A DNA stretch of 64,000 nucleotides, taken from Prado023 sp963700395 (GTDB lineage: Bacteria > Actinomycetota > Actinomycetes > S36-B12 > CAIYMF01). Under the pieces are notes generated by a model. The model made no database searches. It saw only the letters and a list, made by a program, of their open reading frames with translations, and was not told the origin of the DNA. The translations under genes and the position numbers were made by a program. Location of the stretch: positions 558,001-622,000 of the forward strand of contig CAVOXI010000001.1 in assembly GCA_963700395.1 (NCBI GenBank). The letters are read 5' to 3'. Of the stretch, positions 29,467 to 37,812 are shown in pieces (position 1 is the first letter of the stretch; the number at the start of each line of letters is the position of its first letter).

Positions 29467-29985
29467 ATGGCCCTGTACGCCATCGGGGAGCGTACCCCGA
29501 CGATCCATCCCACCGCGTTCGTGCATCCCGAGGCCGTCATCATCGGGGACGTCACGGTGGGGGCGGAGGCCTCGATCTGGCCCACCGCGGTCCTGCGTGG
29601 GGACACGGGTCGCGTCGTCATCGGCGACCAGACCTCCGTCCAGGATGGCAGCGTCCTGCACTGCACGGACACCCTGGACACCATCATCGGCGCCCGGTGT
29701 GTGATTGGTCACAGGGCCCATCTGGAGGGGTGCACGATCGAGGACGACAGCCTGGTCGGGTCCGGCTCCGTCGTCCTGCAGCGTGCCGTGGTGCGAACTG
29801 GGGGCATGGTGGCGGCCCAGGCCCTCGTCCCCCCGGGGACCGAGGTCCCCAGCGGCTCGGTGGCCATGGGGGTGCCGGCGCGGATCAAGCCCGATGCCGT
29901 GCCCGAGGGGATGATCGCGTCCTCGGTCGAGACCTACGTGGGCAATGCCCACTGGTACAACGCGCAGCTGCGCAGGATCGGCTGA
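29467..29985 (+). CDS. gamma carbonic anhydrase-family hexapeptide protein
   Basis: A 172-residue left-handed beta-helix protein with hexapeptide repeats from about residue 20 to 130. Metal-ligand His residues are visible in GSVLHCTD and VIGHRAHLEGC. Homologues hydrate CO2 or serve as metal-dependent acyl-type enzymes; activity cannot be judged from sequence. ATG is preceded by GGAGGAGGACC. Convergent with suhB; the 140-base gap between contains a paired repeat. Confidence 0.92.
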   Translation: MALYAIGERTPTIHPTAFVHPEAVIIGDVTVGAEASIWPTAVLRGDTGRVVIGDQTSVQDGSVLHCTDTLDTIIGARCVIGHRAHLEGCTIEDDSLVGSGSVVLQRAVVRTGGMVAAQALVPPGTEVPSGSVAMGVPARIKPDAVPEGMIASSVETYVGNAHWYNAQLRRIG

Positions 29986-30043
29986 CTCCCGGACGGCTTC
30001 ACGCGGCACGAACCGGTCCGACCGGACGTCCGTCATCCCGGCG

Positions 30044-30090
30044 GCCCGAGACTTGGATGAAACCGCTCGTAGCGCCCGAGAGTTGGACGA
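30044..30090. repeat. paired 17-bp direct repeat between convergent genes
   Basis: GCCCGAGACTTGGATGA (30044-30060) and GCCCGAGAGTTGGACGA (30074-30090) agree at 15 of 17 bases, 30 bases start to start. They lie in the convergent gap between the gamma carbonic anhydrase gene and suhB. Nothing else is recognized in that gap. Confidence 0.6.
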
Positions 30091-30125
30091 GTCGGGGGCG
30101 TGCGGGGCGGCGGGGGCGGGGCGGC

Positions 30126-30966
30126 TCAGTCTCGGTCGGCGCCTGCTTGCGCCAGGAGGTCCTTGAACTCCTGGGCGAGGTTGGCCGGGGCCAGCCAGGT
30201 GAGCTCGCTGGACGGCGGGCCGTCCCCGGGACCTCCGGCCACGAGCCCGGACTCCGTGGCGATGAGCACGCCGGCGGCGAAGTCCCAGGGGTTCAGGCCG
30301 CGCTCGTAGTAGCAGTCGACGCGGCCGCTCGCCGCCCAGCACAGGTCGACGGCAGCAGCACCCGCTCGCCGGATGTCGCGGACGGCAGGGAGGACGGTGG
30401 CCAGCGCCCGGGCCTGGGACGCCCGACGCGCTCGCGCATAGCCGAAGCCGGTGCCGACCAGGGCCTGGCTCAGGGCCTCCGGTGCCCCAGGGACGGTCCT
30501 CGTGACCCGTCCACCCTCGACCCGGACGGCACCCTGGCCGCGCACGGCGACGAACGTCTCGCCGAGCCTCGGGACGTCGACGACTCCCACCTGGACCACA
30601 CCGTCGACCTCCGCGGCGATGCTGACCGCCCAGCTGGGAAGTCCGTAGAGGTAGTTCACGGTCCCGTCGAGGGGGTCCACGATCCAGCGCACGCCGGTGG
30701 TACCCCGCACGATCAGCGCCTTCCTCGCCCAGCAGCCCGTCGTCGGGACGATCGGCCAGGATCGTGCCCACGACCAGGGCCTCGGCCTCGGTGTCCATCT
30801 GCGTGACCACATCCGTCAGGGTCGACTTCGTCGTGACCGTCAGGGTCCGCTCCCGTCCCGCCATCAGCAGGTCACCGGCAGCGCGCGCGGCACGCCAGGC
30901 GACCCCGAGCAGCTCGTGATCGAGGCCGAGGTCGGGCACGGTGCTCGCCGACGGGAGGCCGCTCAC
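30126..30966 (-). CDS. suhB: inositol monophosphatase family protein SuhB, frame broken near 30712
   Basis: A Mg-dependent phosphatase of the inositol monophosphatase family, about 280 residues when joined. The N-terminal part (MDTEAEALVVGTILADRPDDG, LLGEEGA) and the C-terminal part (RWIVDPLDGTVNY with the metal site, NPWDFAAG) are in different frames. Adding CG to the GCGC run near 30712 gives GEEGALIVRGTTGVRWIV. GTG 30966 overlaps the ferrochelatase stop (GTGA). In mycobacteria a suhB gene closes this block. Substrates in the family include inositol phosphate, fructose-1,6-bisphosphate and PAP. Confidence 0.87.
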
Positions 30967-32009
30967 GAGTCCGCCCCGCAGAGCGCCGGTCGCGGGGCAC
31001 GGGGGTTCGGGCAGCAGCCCACGGCACACGGGACGGCCCTGGGCCCGAGCAGCCCCGTGGTCGGTCGCTGGACGCCCGACACGCCGTCGGCAGTGGCCCG
31101 AGCCTCGTCGAACAGGTCTGCGACCATGGCGATGAACCTGGGGTCGGTGCCGGCCGTGGCCGCGCGGGCGACCGGGATGCCGGCCGCCGCCGCCTGCTCG
31201 GTGGCGACGGTGTCGAGGTCCCAGATGACCTCCATGTGGTCGCTGATGAAGCCGATCGGGACCATCACCGCGCCCGGGGCCCCTTCGGCTGCCAGCGCAG
31301 CCAGGTGGTCACCGATGTCCGGCTCGAGCCACGGGATGTGCGGTGCGCCGGATCGCGACTGGTACACGAGGTCCCACTCGTCGCCCCGACCCAGGGCCGC
31401 AGCGATCGTCGCCGCCACATCCCGGTGCTGGGCGACGTAGTCGCAGGTCCGGGCATCCGCGGTCGGGATCGAGTGGGTCGTGAACACCAGGCGGCTGCCC
31501 TCCGGAAGGCCGGCGAGGCTGGCGCGCGTCGCCTCGACCATCGACTCGATGAACGCCGGATGGTTGAAGTAGGTCCGCAGCTTGACCACCTGCGGCGACC
31601 AGCCCGCATCCGAGGACCGCACCTCGGCCAGGGCATCGTGGAGGTTCTCGCGATACTGCCGGCATCCCGAGTAGGACGAGTACGCCGAGGTGAGGAACGC
31701 GAAGATGCGGCTGGCGCCAAGGTCCCGGGCCTCGCCCAGCGCGGAGTCCAGGTAGGGGTCCCAGTTGCGGTTGCCCCAGAGGACCTTCACCGGCTCGCCG
31801 CGCCCGTCGAGCTCGGCGCGGACCTGCTCGACCAGCGTGCGGTTGATCGCGTTGATGGGCGAGACGCCGCCGAAGTGGGCGTAGTGCGCGCCCACCGCCA
31901 CCAGCCGCTCACGAGGGATTCCCCGCCCCCTCGTGACGTTCTCGAGGAAGGGGACGACGTCATCGGGGCCCTCAGGGCCGCCGAACGACACGACCAGCAG
32001 CACATCCAC
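30963..32009 (-). CDS. hemH: ferrochelatase (coproporphyrin ferrochelatase type)
   Basis: Inserts Fe2+ into coproporphyrin III to make coproheme, the substrate of HemQ. About 348 residues. VDVLLVVSFGGPEGPDDVVPFLENVTR is the actinobacterial N terminus. Active-site segments include FTTHSIP (His) and PIGFISDHMEV with the acidic residue. The C-terminal AVGCCPNP plus an upstream Cys are consistent with the [2Fe-2S] cluster of actinobacterial ferrochelatases. GTG 32009 follows GGGGAGG; ATG 32030 is an alternative. It lies 28 kb from the other heme genes. Coupled to suhB. Confidence 0.94.
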   Translation of the reverse strand: MDVLLVVSFGGPEGPDDVVPFLENVTRGRGIPRERLVAVGAHYAHFGGVSPINAINRTLVEQVRAELDGRGEPVKVLWGNRNWDPYLDSALGEARDLGASRIFAFLTSAYSSYSGCRQYRENLHDALAEVRSSDAGWSPQVVKLRTYFNHPAFIESMVEATRASLAGLPEGSRLVFTTHSIPTADARTCDYVAQHRDVAATIAAALGRGDEWDLVYQSRSGAPHIPWLEPDIGDHLAALAAEGAPGAVMVPIGFISDHMEVIWDLDTVATEQAAAAGIPVARAATAGTDPRFIAMVADLFDEARATADGVSGVQRPTTGLLGPRAVPCAVGCCPNPRAPRPALCGADS

Positions 32010-32106
32010 GCCCCTGATCCTCCCCGACATGTGCCGCGCCAGCCACTGCGGGACGCCAAGTGGGGCACAATGTGCCCGATTGCCATGTGGCAGCTGGAGG
32101 AGTGCG

Positions 32107-33165
32107 ATGCGCGAGTTGAGGTTCGATGGCCTGTCCCCCGATGGCACACGCCTGATCCTGGCGGGCAAGGACGGCCAGAAGTGGTCTGTCGTGATCGATG
32201 AGCGCATCGAGGCCGCAGTTCGGCGCGATCGGGCCCGGATCGGCCAGGTGGAGATCGAACAGGCGGGCATGCTGCGCCCCAGGGAGATCCAGGCGCGGAT
32301 CCGCTCGGGCCAGACGGCCGAGGACGTTGCCGCCGCCAGCGGCCTGCCGATCGAGCACATCCGCCGCTTCGAGGGACCGGTTCTCACCGAGCGCGCATGG
32401 GTCGCACAGCAGGCGCAGGCCACCGAGGTGCGCCGCCCGGGCGGGGACATCGAGCTCGGGGACCTCGTCTCCGAGCGCCTGCACGCCGAGGATGTCGACC
32501 CGGCTGACATCGCCTGGGACGCCTGGCGGCGTGACGACGGCACATGGGTCGTCATCGCCACGTTCCCGCTGCCCCCCAACACGCATGTGGCCACCTGGAC
32601 CTATGACAGCGCCAGTCGCACCATGACCGTCGTGGACGACAACGCGCGCTCCCTGTCCGCGATCGATCCCCAGGCCCCCCTGCGCCTGGCGGCCTCCCGA
32701 CCGACGCTGTCCACCGTGGCGCCCCTCGAGGATGAGGACCATCCCCACGGGGGGGCCGCACACGCACCGTCGGTCATGACGTCGCTGCCCGCCTGGGGCC
32801 AGCCACGCCAGCGGCCCGAGGACGATGCGGTCGGGCTGGACGACGACGTGGAGCCCGAGGACGTGGTGGAGCTCGAGGAGCCGCTCGTCGATCCTGAGGA
32901 GGAGTCCGACGAGGCGCCCGAGGAGTTCGACGAGGCCGAGCCCGGTACCGGCACCGCAGTCGAGGCCGAGATCGATGCAGGGGCCGACGACGAGGCTGAC
33001 GAGGCCGATGACACGGAGCCTGAGCCCGTGTCATCGGGGCCGACGGCAGATGCCGAGGACGTGCCGCTGTTCCCGACGCCCGACCCCCCGGCCCACCGCC
33101 CCACGGGCAAGCCCAGCGTGCCCAGCTTCGACGACATCCTCTTCGGGCCGGGCCCCGGCAAGTAG
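32107..33165 (+). CDS. sepH: septation protein SepH
   Basis: A 352-residue actinobacterial cell-division protein that stimulates FtsZ assembly. The conserved N-terminal DUF3071 domain begins MRELRFDGLSPDGTRLIL. It includes a helix-turn-helix-like stretch (RPREIQARIRSGQTAEDVA, SGLPIEHIRRFE) and the later DPADIAWDAWRRDDG. The C-terminal half is acidic and disordered and ends SFDDILFGPGPGK, a short conserved tail. ATG 32107 follows GGAGGA. Divergent from hemH. Confidence 0.95.
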   Translation: MRELRFDGLSPDGTRLILAGKDGQKWSVVIDERIEAAVRRDRARIGQVEIEQAGMLRPREIQARIRSGQTAEDVAAASGLPIEHIRRFEGPVLTERAWVAQQAQATEVRRPGGDIELGDLVSERLHAEDVDPADIAWDAWRRDDGTWVVIATFPLPPNTHVATWTYDSASRTMTVVDDNARSLSAIDPQAPLRLAASRPTLSTVAPLEDEDHPHGGAAHAPSVMTSLPAWGQPRQRPEDDAVGLDDDVEPEDVVELEEPLVDPEEESDEAPEEFDEAEPGTGTAVEAEIDAGADDEADEADDTEPEPVSSGPTADAEDVPLFPTPDPPAHRPTGKPSVPSFDDILFGPGPGK

Positions 33166-33246
33166 CCGGGGGACCTCCGGCCTCGCGAGGGTCTCCCCAG
33201 CAGCACGGGTCAGGGCAGTACGGCCTCAGGGGTGACCCAGGGACTG

Positions 33247-34386
33247 TCAGCGCGGGCCTGCGGCTGCCCCCGAGGCGCGCAGCGGGATGAGGACCTCGGC
33301 ATCGGTCAGGCCGCCGTGCTGGCCGCGCAGCCCCGAGACGATCCGGTCGACGCGGTCGGAGGTCAGTGCCCAGTTCCCGCGGGCGATCGCCACGACGTCC
33401 CCGATGCGATCGGCGTACCACTCGTCCACCGGGCCGAGTAGGTCCGACACCCCCTCGCGGGTCCGCACCTCCGCGCGATCCCCGAGCTCGTCGGCCCACC
33501 GACGCCGCACCGCCTCCGCGCGGCCGGCAGCGCAGTAGACGTGGCGGACCCGCGGCTCCCCCAGGATCGTGACCACGTCGGACCGGAGCCCCGGGAGGCC
33601 CTCGATGTCGATCCGACGGTCGTCGGGGATGTCGACGATGCCGTGGTCGGCCGTCACGAGCAGCGCAACGTCGTCGGCGACCAGGTCCAGGAGCCCGTCC
33701 ACCAGGGAATCCACACGGGCAAGCTCCGCCCGGTAGGCGGCTGAGGCCACGCCGTGGACGTGCGCTGCCTTGTCCAGGTCCGGCCAGTACACGTAGGTCA
33801 GGCCGGCACGGCGTTCGCTGCGGCTCCGGCTGATCGCGGCTGCGGTCACCTCCAGGCGTGCCGGGAGGGTGTCGGCCCCCGGGTAGTCGCCACCTCGCAG
33901 GGCGGCTCGGGTCAGCCCGCTGGTCCGGTGCGCCGCGGGGGCGACGCTGGTCACGAGGGCGCCCGCGCTGGCTGCGCGCTCCAGGACGGTCGGCTCCGGC
34001 TGGGTCGCGATCGGGTTGGGCTCCCCACCCCATGACAGGGGCGCCAGGACGGTGCCGTCATCGAGGCGGAAGGAGGTGCCCACGATGCCGTGCATCCCCG
34101 GTGGCAGCCCCGTGCCGAGGCTGGTCAGGGAGACGCAGGTGGTCGAGGGGAAGGGAGCTGCCAGCGGGCCGACCTCGTGCATCGCGGACAGGCGGGGGGC
34201 GACCGGGGCGTGCTCGGCGAGCTGGAGCGAGCCGAGGCCGTCGACGAGCAGGACGACCACGTGCCGGGGCGCCCCAATGACCCCACCGAGCGGCCCCACG
34301 AGGCCGTTCGGGTCGCTGGCGAAGCCCGGCACGCCGAGCAGGTGCGCAGCCGCCGGGAGGAGCTCGGCCAGCGGCCGGGCCGTCAC
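33247..34386 (-). CDS. alkaline phosphatase-superfamily (nucleotide pyrophosphatase/phosphodiesterase-like) protein
   Basis: A 379-residue protein of the alkaline phosphatase fold. The metal and nucleophile motifs are VVVLLVDGLG (Asp), PFPSTTCVSLTSLGTG (Thr nucleophile), WPDLDKAAHVHG (Asp/His) and LLVTADHGIVD (Asp/His). The substrate is probably a nucleotide or phosphodiester, not determined. No clear signal peptide. GTG 34386 overlaps the DUF5998 stop by 4 bases. Convergent with sepH. Confidence 0.9.
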   Translation of the reverse strand: MTARPLAELLPAAAHLLGVPGFASDPNGLVGPLGGVIGAPRHVVVLLVDGLGSLQLAEHAPVAPRLSAMHEVGPLAAPFPSTTCVSLTSLGTGLPPGMHGIVGTSFRLDDGTVLAPLSWGGEPNPIATQPEPTVLERAASAGALVTSVAPAAHRTSGLTRAALRGGDYPGADTLPARLEVTAAAISRSRSERRAGLTYVYWPDLDKAAHVHGVASAAYRAELARVDSLVDGLLDLVADDVALLVTADHGIVDIPDDRRIDIEGLPGLRSDVVTILGEPRVRHVYCAAGRAEAVRRRWADELGDRAEVRTREGVSDLLGPVDEWYADRIGDVVAIARGNWALTSDRVDRIVSGLRGQHGGLTDAEVLIPLRASGAAAGPR

Positions 34387-34958
34387 CGGGCGCGCTGGCT
34401 GATCGCTGCCGACAGGGCCGCTGCGAAGTCCAGGGTCCGGACCACCGCGTCAGCGCCGTCTCCGGCCTCGGAGACCCGGACCGAGAAGTCGTCGTTGGAC
34501 GCCGCCCCCGTGAAGCCGTGGTCGGCGGTGCACTCGGGGTCCCCGCACCCCGCAGGTTCGAGGTCCAGCCGCGAGACCGCGCCCCATCCGATCGTGAGCA
34601 TGACCTCGCGCACGGTGCCGCCGGGCTTGTGCAGGGCGGGGTTGCCCACGATCCGGTTCACGACCACCGACTTCACGTCGGTCAGGCGCACGGCCTCCGA
34701 GTTGGCCGACGCGTAGGGCACCGGACACGTCTCGTCGGGCGGGAAGTCGTCGATGTGCAGCACGAGGAGGCGGGTCCCGGTGAGCAGCAGCAGCGAGATG
34801 TGCCGGCGCAGCTCCTCGTGGTCGAAGGTGGCCTCGTGCTGGATGACGTAGCTGATCGGCTCCTCGTCGGCCAGGGCCGTGGCCATGGTGTCGGCGACGA
34901 GCTCCGGGTAGTACCCGGACGCAGCGATCTCGGAGCGCAGCTGGGACTTGGGGTTCAC
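34383..34958 (-). CDS. DUF5998 family protein
   Basis: A 191-residue soluble protein starting MNPKSQLRSEIAASGYYPEL, with RRHISLLLLTGTRLLVLHIDD, VKSVVVNRIVGNPA and a Cys pair in GCGDPECTADHG. This matches DUF5998, conserved in actinobacteria between the GNAT/acyl-CoA synthetase gene and the phosphatase. Function unknown. GTG 34958 has GGGAGG upstream. Confidence 0.88.
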   Translation of the reverse strand: MNPKSQLRSEIAASGYYPELVADTMATALADEEPISYVIQHEATFDHEELRRHISLLLLTGTRLLVLHIDDFPPDETCPVPYASANSEAVRLTDVKSVVVNRIVGNPALHKPGGTVREVMLTIGWGAVSRLDLEPAGCGDPECTADHGFTGAASNDDFSVRVSEAGDGADAVVRTLDFAAALSAAISQRAR

Positions 34959-34979
34959 CGGGGAATCCTCCCACGTCCC

Positions 34980-37724
34980 TCAGCCATCGAGCAGCCTGCG
35001 TACCCCCACGTCGAGGCGCTCCCACTGCATCCTGATCCGCCCGGTCGCCCCGAGGACGGCGGCACCCGAGCCCGACACGATGATCGGGTTGAGGTCCAGC
35101 GACGCCAGGGCGGGCACCTCGTCGACGAGGAGCCCGAGCCGGGCGATGATCTGGCAGAGCGCCTCGACATCGACCGGGTCAGCTCCTCGGTAGCCGCGCA
35201 GCAGGGGCGCTGCCTTCGGCGCAGCCACCAACCGCCGTGCCTCGGACATGCTCAGCGGCGGGATCCGGTAGGCATGGTCGCCCAACAGCTCGGACGCGAC
35301 TCCCCCGACGCCGAACCTGACGACCGGGCCGAACAGGGGGTCGTCGACGGCACCCGCGAGCGTGGCCACCCCGGGCGGGGCCATCGACTGCACGACCAGC
35401 CGATTGCCGGCCATGTCGTCGAGCTGGGCGAGCATCGACAGGTACGCGGCGCGAACGGCCCGTTCCGACTCGAGGTTCAGGCGGACGCTGCCGAGGTCCA
35501 CCCGGTGCGCCAGCCACGGTGCGGTGGTCTTGAGCACCACGGGATAGCCGAGCGCCTGCGCAGCCTCGACTGCCTCCTCCTCGGAGCGCACCGGTCGCGA
35601 GGGCCAGACCCGGATCCCGTAGCTCGCGAGCAGCTCGGCGACCTGCTCGGGGGTGAGGTCGATCCCGGGGGCTGTCGGGTCCGCAGGTCCGGGATCCTCG
35701 GCGTCCTCCAGGAGAACGGCGGTCGAGTCCTTGCGGGCGTCGGCCACCCATGTGGCCACGAGCTCGGCGGCGCGCTCGGGATCGACATCAGGGAACGAGG
35801 GCACGTCCACGAGCTCGGCATCCCGCCACCGGGCGTACCCACGGACCAGCGCAAGGGCGTGCACAGCGTCCTCGACGTTGGAGAAGGTCGGCACCGACCC
35901 GTGCTCCGGATGTCCGTCCGGGCCGCTGACGGGGAGCAGTCCCATGCCGGCCGGGATCAGCCCGGTGCCGTCCGCCGCGGGCATGACCGCGACGATCGGC
36001 TTGTTCGAGTCCATGCTCACGGCTGTGATGGCTGCGTGCACCTCCGCCTGGTCAGCCCCCACGCTGGGGATGTGGACGAAGACGACGGCGTCGCACGCGG
36101 TGTGCTCCACGGCACCGCGGATGGACGTGGCGATGTCGCTGGCCGGTGCCGACTGCGGAAGGCTCGGGTGGCCGTAGGCCACGGTCAACCGCACCGACTC
36201 GATCGCGTCGGCGGCGAGGATCTCCAGGGCCGCCGAGGTGCCCACGACCGCGACCCGGTCCCCGCGCGGCAGTGGCTGGTAGGCCAGCACCGCAGCGACG
36301 TCGAAGAGCTCCCCCAGTGACGACGTCTGGATGACGCCGCTCTGCTCGAACACCGCATCCACCGCGCCGGGGGGCAGCGTGGTCCGTCGGACGTGGTGTC
36401 CCAGGGGCAGCGTCTGGGTGTAGCGACCGCTGCGCACCGCCACGACCGGCTTCGTGCGGCTCAGGCGTCGCGTGATCCGGGTGAACTTGCGCGGATTGCC
36501 GATGCTCTCCAGGTACAGCAGGATCAGGCTGGTCGCCGCATCGGACTCCCAGTACTGCAGCAGGTCGTTGGCCGACACGTCGGCGCGGTTCCCGGCGGAG
36601 ACGAAGCTGCTCAGGCCCAGTCCCCGGCGCGCCACCGTCTCCAGGACGGTGACACCGAGGGCTCCGGACTGGCAGAACAGCCCCACTCGGCCGCGGCCCG
36701 GGACCAGGGGCGACAGGCTCGCGTTCAGGCTCACGCGCGGGTCGGTGTTGATGATCCCCAAGCAGTTCGGGCCCACCACGCGCATCCCGGACTCGCGGGC
36801 GGTGCGCACGAGCTGGCGCTGGCGCGCGCGGCCCTCGTCCGTGGCGGTGTCGGCGAACCCGGACGAGACCACCACCAGCCCGCTGACCCCGGCGGCGGCG
36901 CACTCGCTGACAACGGCGAGGACCGCGTCGGCAGGCACCGCCACCACAGCCACGTCGACCGGCTGGGGGATGTCGGTGATGTGCGGGTAGGCGGGCACGC
37001 CGAGGATCGATTCCGCCTCGGGGTGGATGGCGTAGAGCGGGCCGTGGGAGCCGTAGTCGCGCAGGTGCCGGAGCAGCTCGTGCCCGATCCGGCCCGGGGT
37101 CCGCGACGCGCCGATCACCGCGACGCCGACGGGGTTGAGCAGGCGCTCGACCGAGCGGGCCTCGCTGCGATGCTCGCGCGCCGCCCGGACGTCCAGGACC
37201 TTCTCCGTCGGCTCCAGGTCGAAGGTGAGGTGGAAGACCCCGTCCTCCATCCGCTGGCTGACCACGTACCCGGCCTCGCGGAACGTGCCCAGCATGCGCC
37301 GGTTGTTCGGCAGGACCTCGGCGACGAACCTGCGCAGCCCCGTCTCCCAGGCAGCCGCCGCGAGATGCTCGAGGAGGACCGCACCCAGGCCCCGGCTCTG
37401 GTGGTCGTCGCGCACCACGAACGCCACCTCGGCGTCGCGCGAGTTGAGCCGGTCGAAGCGCGCCACGGCGATCAGCTCCCCGGCCTCCGTGGCCACGAGC
37501 GCCACGCGGTCGGTGTAGTCGACGTTCACGAATCGCGCGACGTCGCGCTCGGAGAGCTCCGGGTAGGGGGCGAAGAAGCGGAAGTAGATCGTCTCGGGCG
37601 ACAGCCTCGAGTGGAACTCGACCAGCCGGGAGGCGTCGTCGGGACGGATCGGACGCACATGGCAGGGTCGCCCATCACGGAGCACCACGTCGGCCTCCCA
37701 GTGGGCCGGGTACTCAGGGGGCAC
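34980..37724 (-). CDS. GNAT-acetyl-CoA synthetase (ADP-forming)-like fusion, Pat-type
   Basis: A 914-residue protein: an N-terminal GNAT acetyltransferase domain (about 10-175, acetyl-CoA loop HQSRGLGA), then a CoA-binding domain (GVAVIGASRTPGRIGHELL), succinyl-CoA-ligase-like parts (GPNCLGIINTDPR, CQSGALGVTVLE) and a C-terminal ATP-grasp domain (YGIRVWPSRPVRSEEEAVEAA). Relatives are protein lysine acetyltransferases and/or acyl-CoA synthetases. Whether the synthetase part is active is not clear. GTG start. It is divergent from parC, as I recall in streptomycetes. Confidence 0.93.
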   Translation of the reverse strand: MPPEYPAHWEADVVLRDGRPCHVRPIRPDDASRLVEFHSRLSPETIYFRFFAPYPELSERDVARFVNVDYTDRVALVATEAGELIAVARFDRLNSRDAEVAFVVRDDHQSRGLGAVLLEHLAAAAWETGLRRFVAEVLPNNRRMLGTFREAGYVVSQRMEDGVFHLTFDLEPTEKVLDVRAAREHRSEARSVERLLNPVGVAVIGASRTPGRIGHELLRHLRDYGSHGPLYAIHPEAESILGVPAYPHITDIPQPVDVAVVAVPADAVLAVVSECAAAGVSGLVVVSSGFADTATDEGRARQRQLVRTARESGMRVVGPNCLGIINTDPRVSLNASLSPLVPGRGRVGLFCQSGALGVTVLETVARRGLGLSSFVSAGNRADVSANDLLQYWESDAATSLILLYLESIGNPRKFTRITRRLSRTKPVVAVRSGRYTQTLPLGHHVRRTTLPPGAVDAVFEQSGVIQTSSLGELFDVAAVLAYQPLPRGDRVAVVGTSAALEILAADAIESVRLTVAYGHPSLPQSAPASDIATSIRGAVEHTACDAVVFVHIPSVGADQAEVHAAITAVSMDSNKPIVAVMPAADGTGLIPAGMGLLPVSGPDGHPEHGSVPTFSNVEDAVHALALVRGYARWRDAELVDVPSFPDVDPERAAELVATWVADARKDSTAVLLEDAEDPGPADPTAPGIDLTPEQVAELLASYGIRVWPSRPVRSEEEAVEAAQALGYPVVLKTTAPWLAHRVDLGSVRLNLESERAVRAAYLSMLAQLDDMAGNRLVVQSMAPPGVATLAGAVDDPLFGPVVRFGVGGVASELLGDHAYRIPPLSMSEARRLVAAPKAAPLLRGYRGADPVDVEALCQIIARLGLLVDEVPALASLDLNPIIVSGSGAAVLGATGRIRMQWERLDVGVRRLLDG

Positions 37725-37812
37725 GGGCCCACCCTAGTGGTCCGGCACGTCGGTCGACCCGGTCGGGCCGGCGTCGGGGACAATGTGGGCCTGCCGCGCA
37801 CCAAGGAGCACC

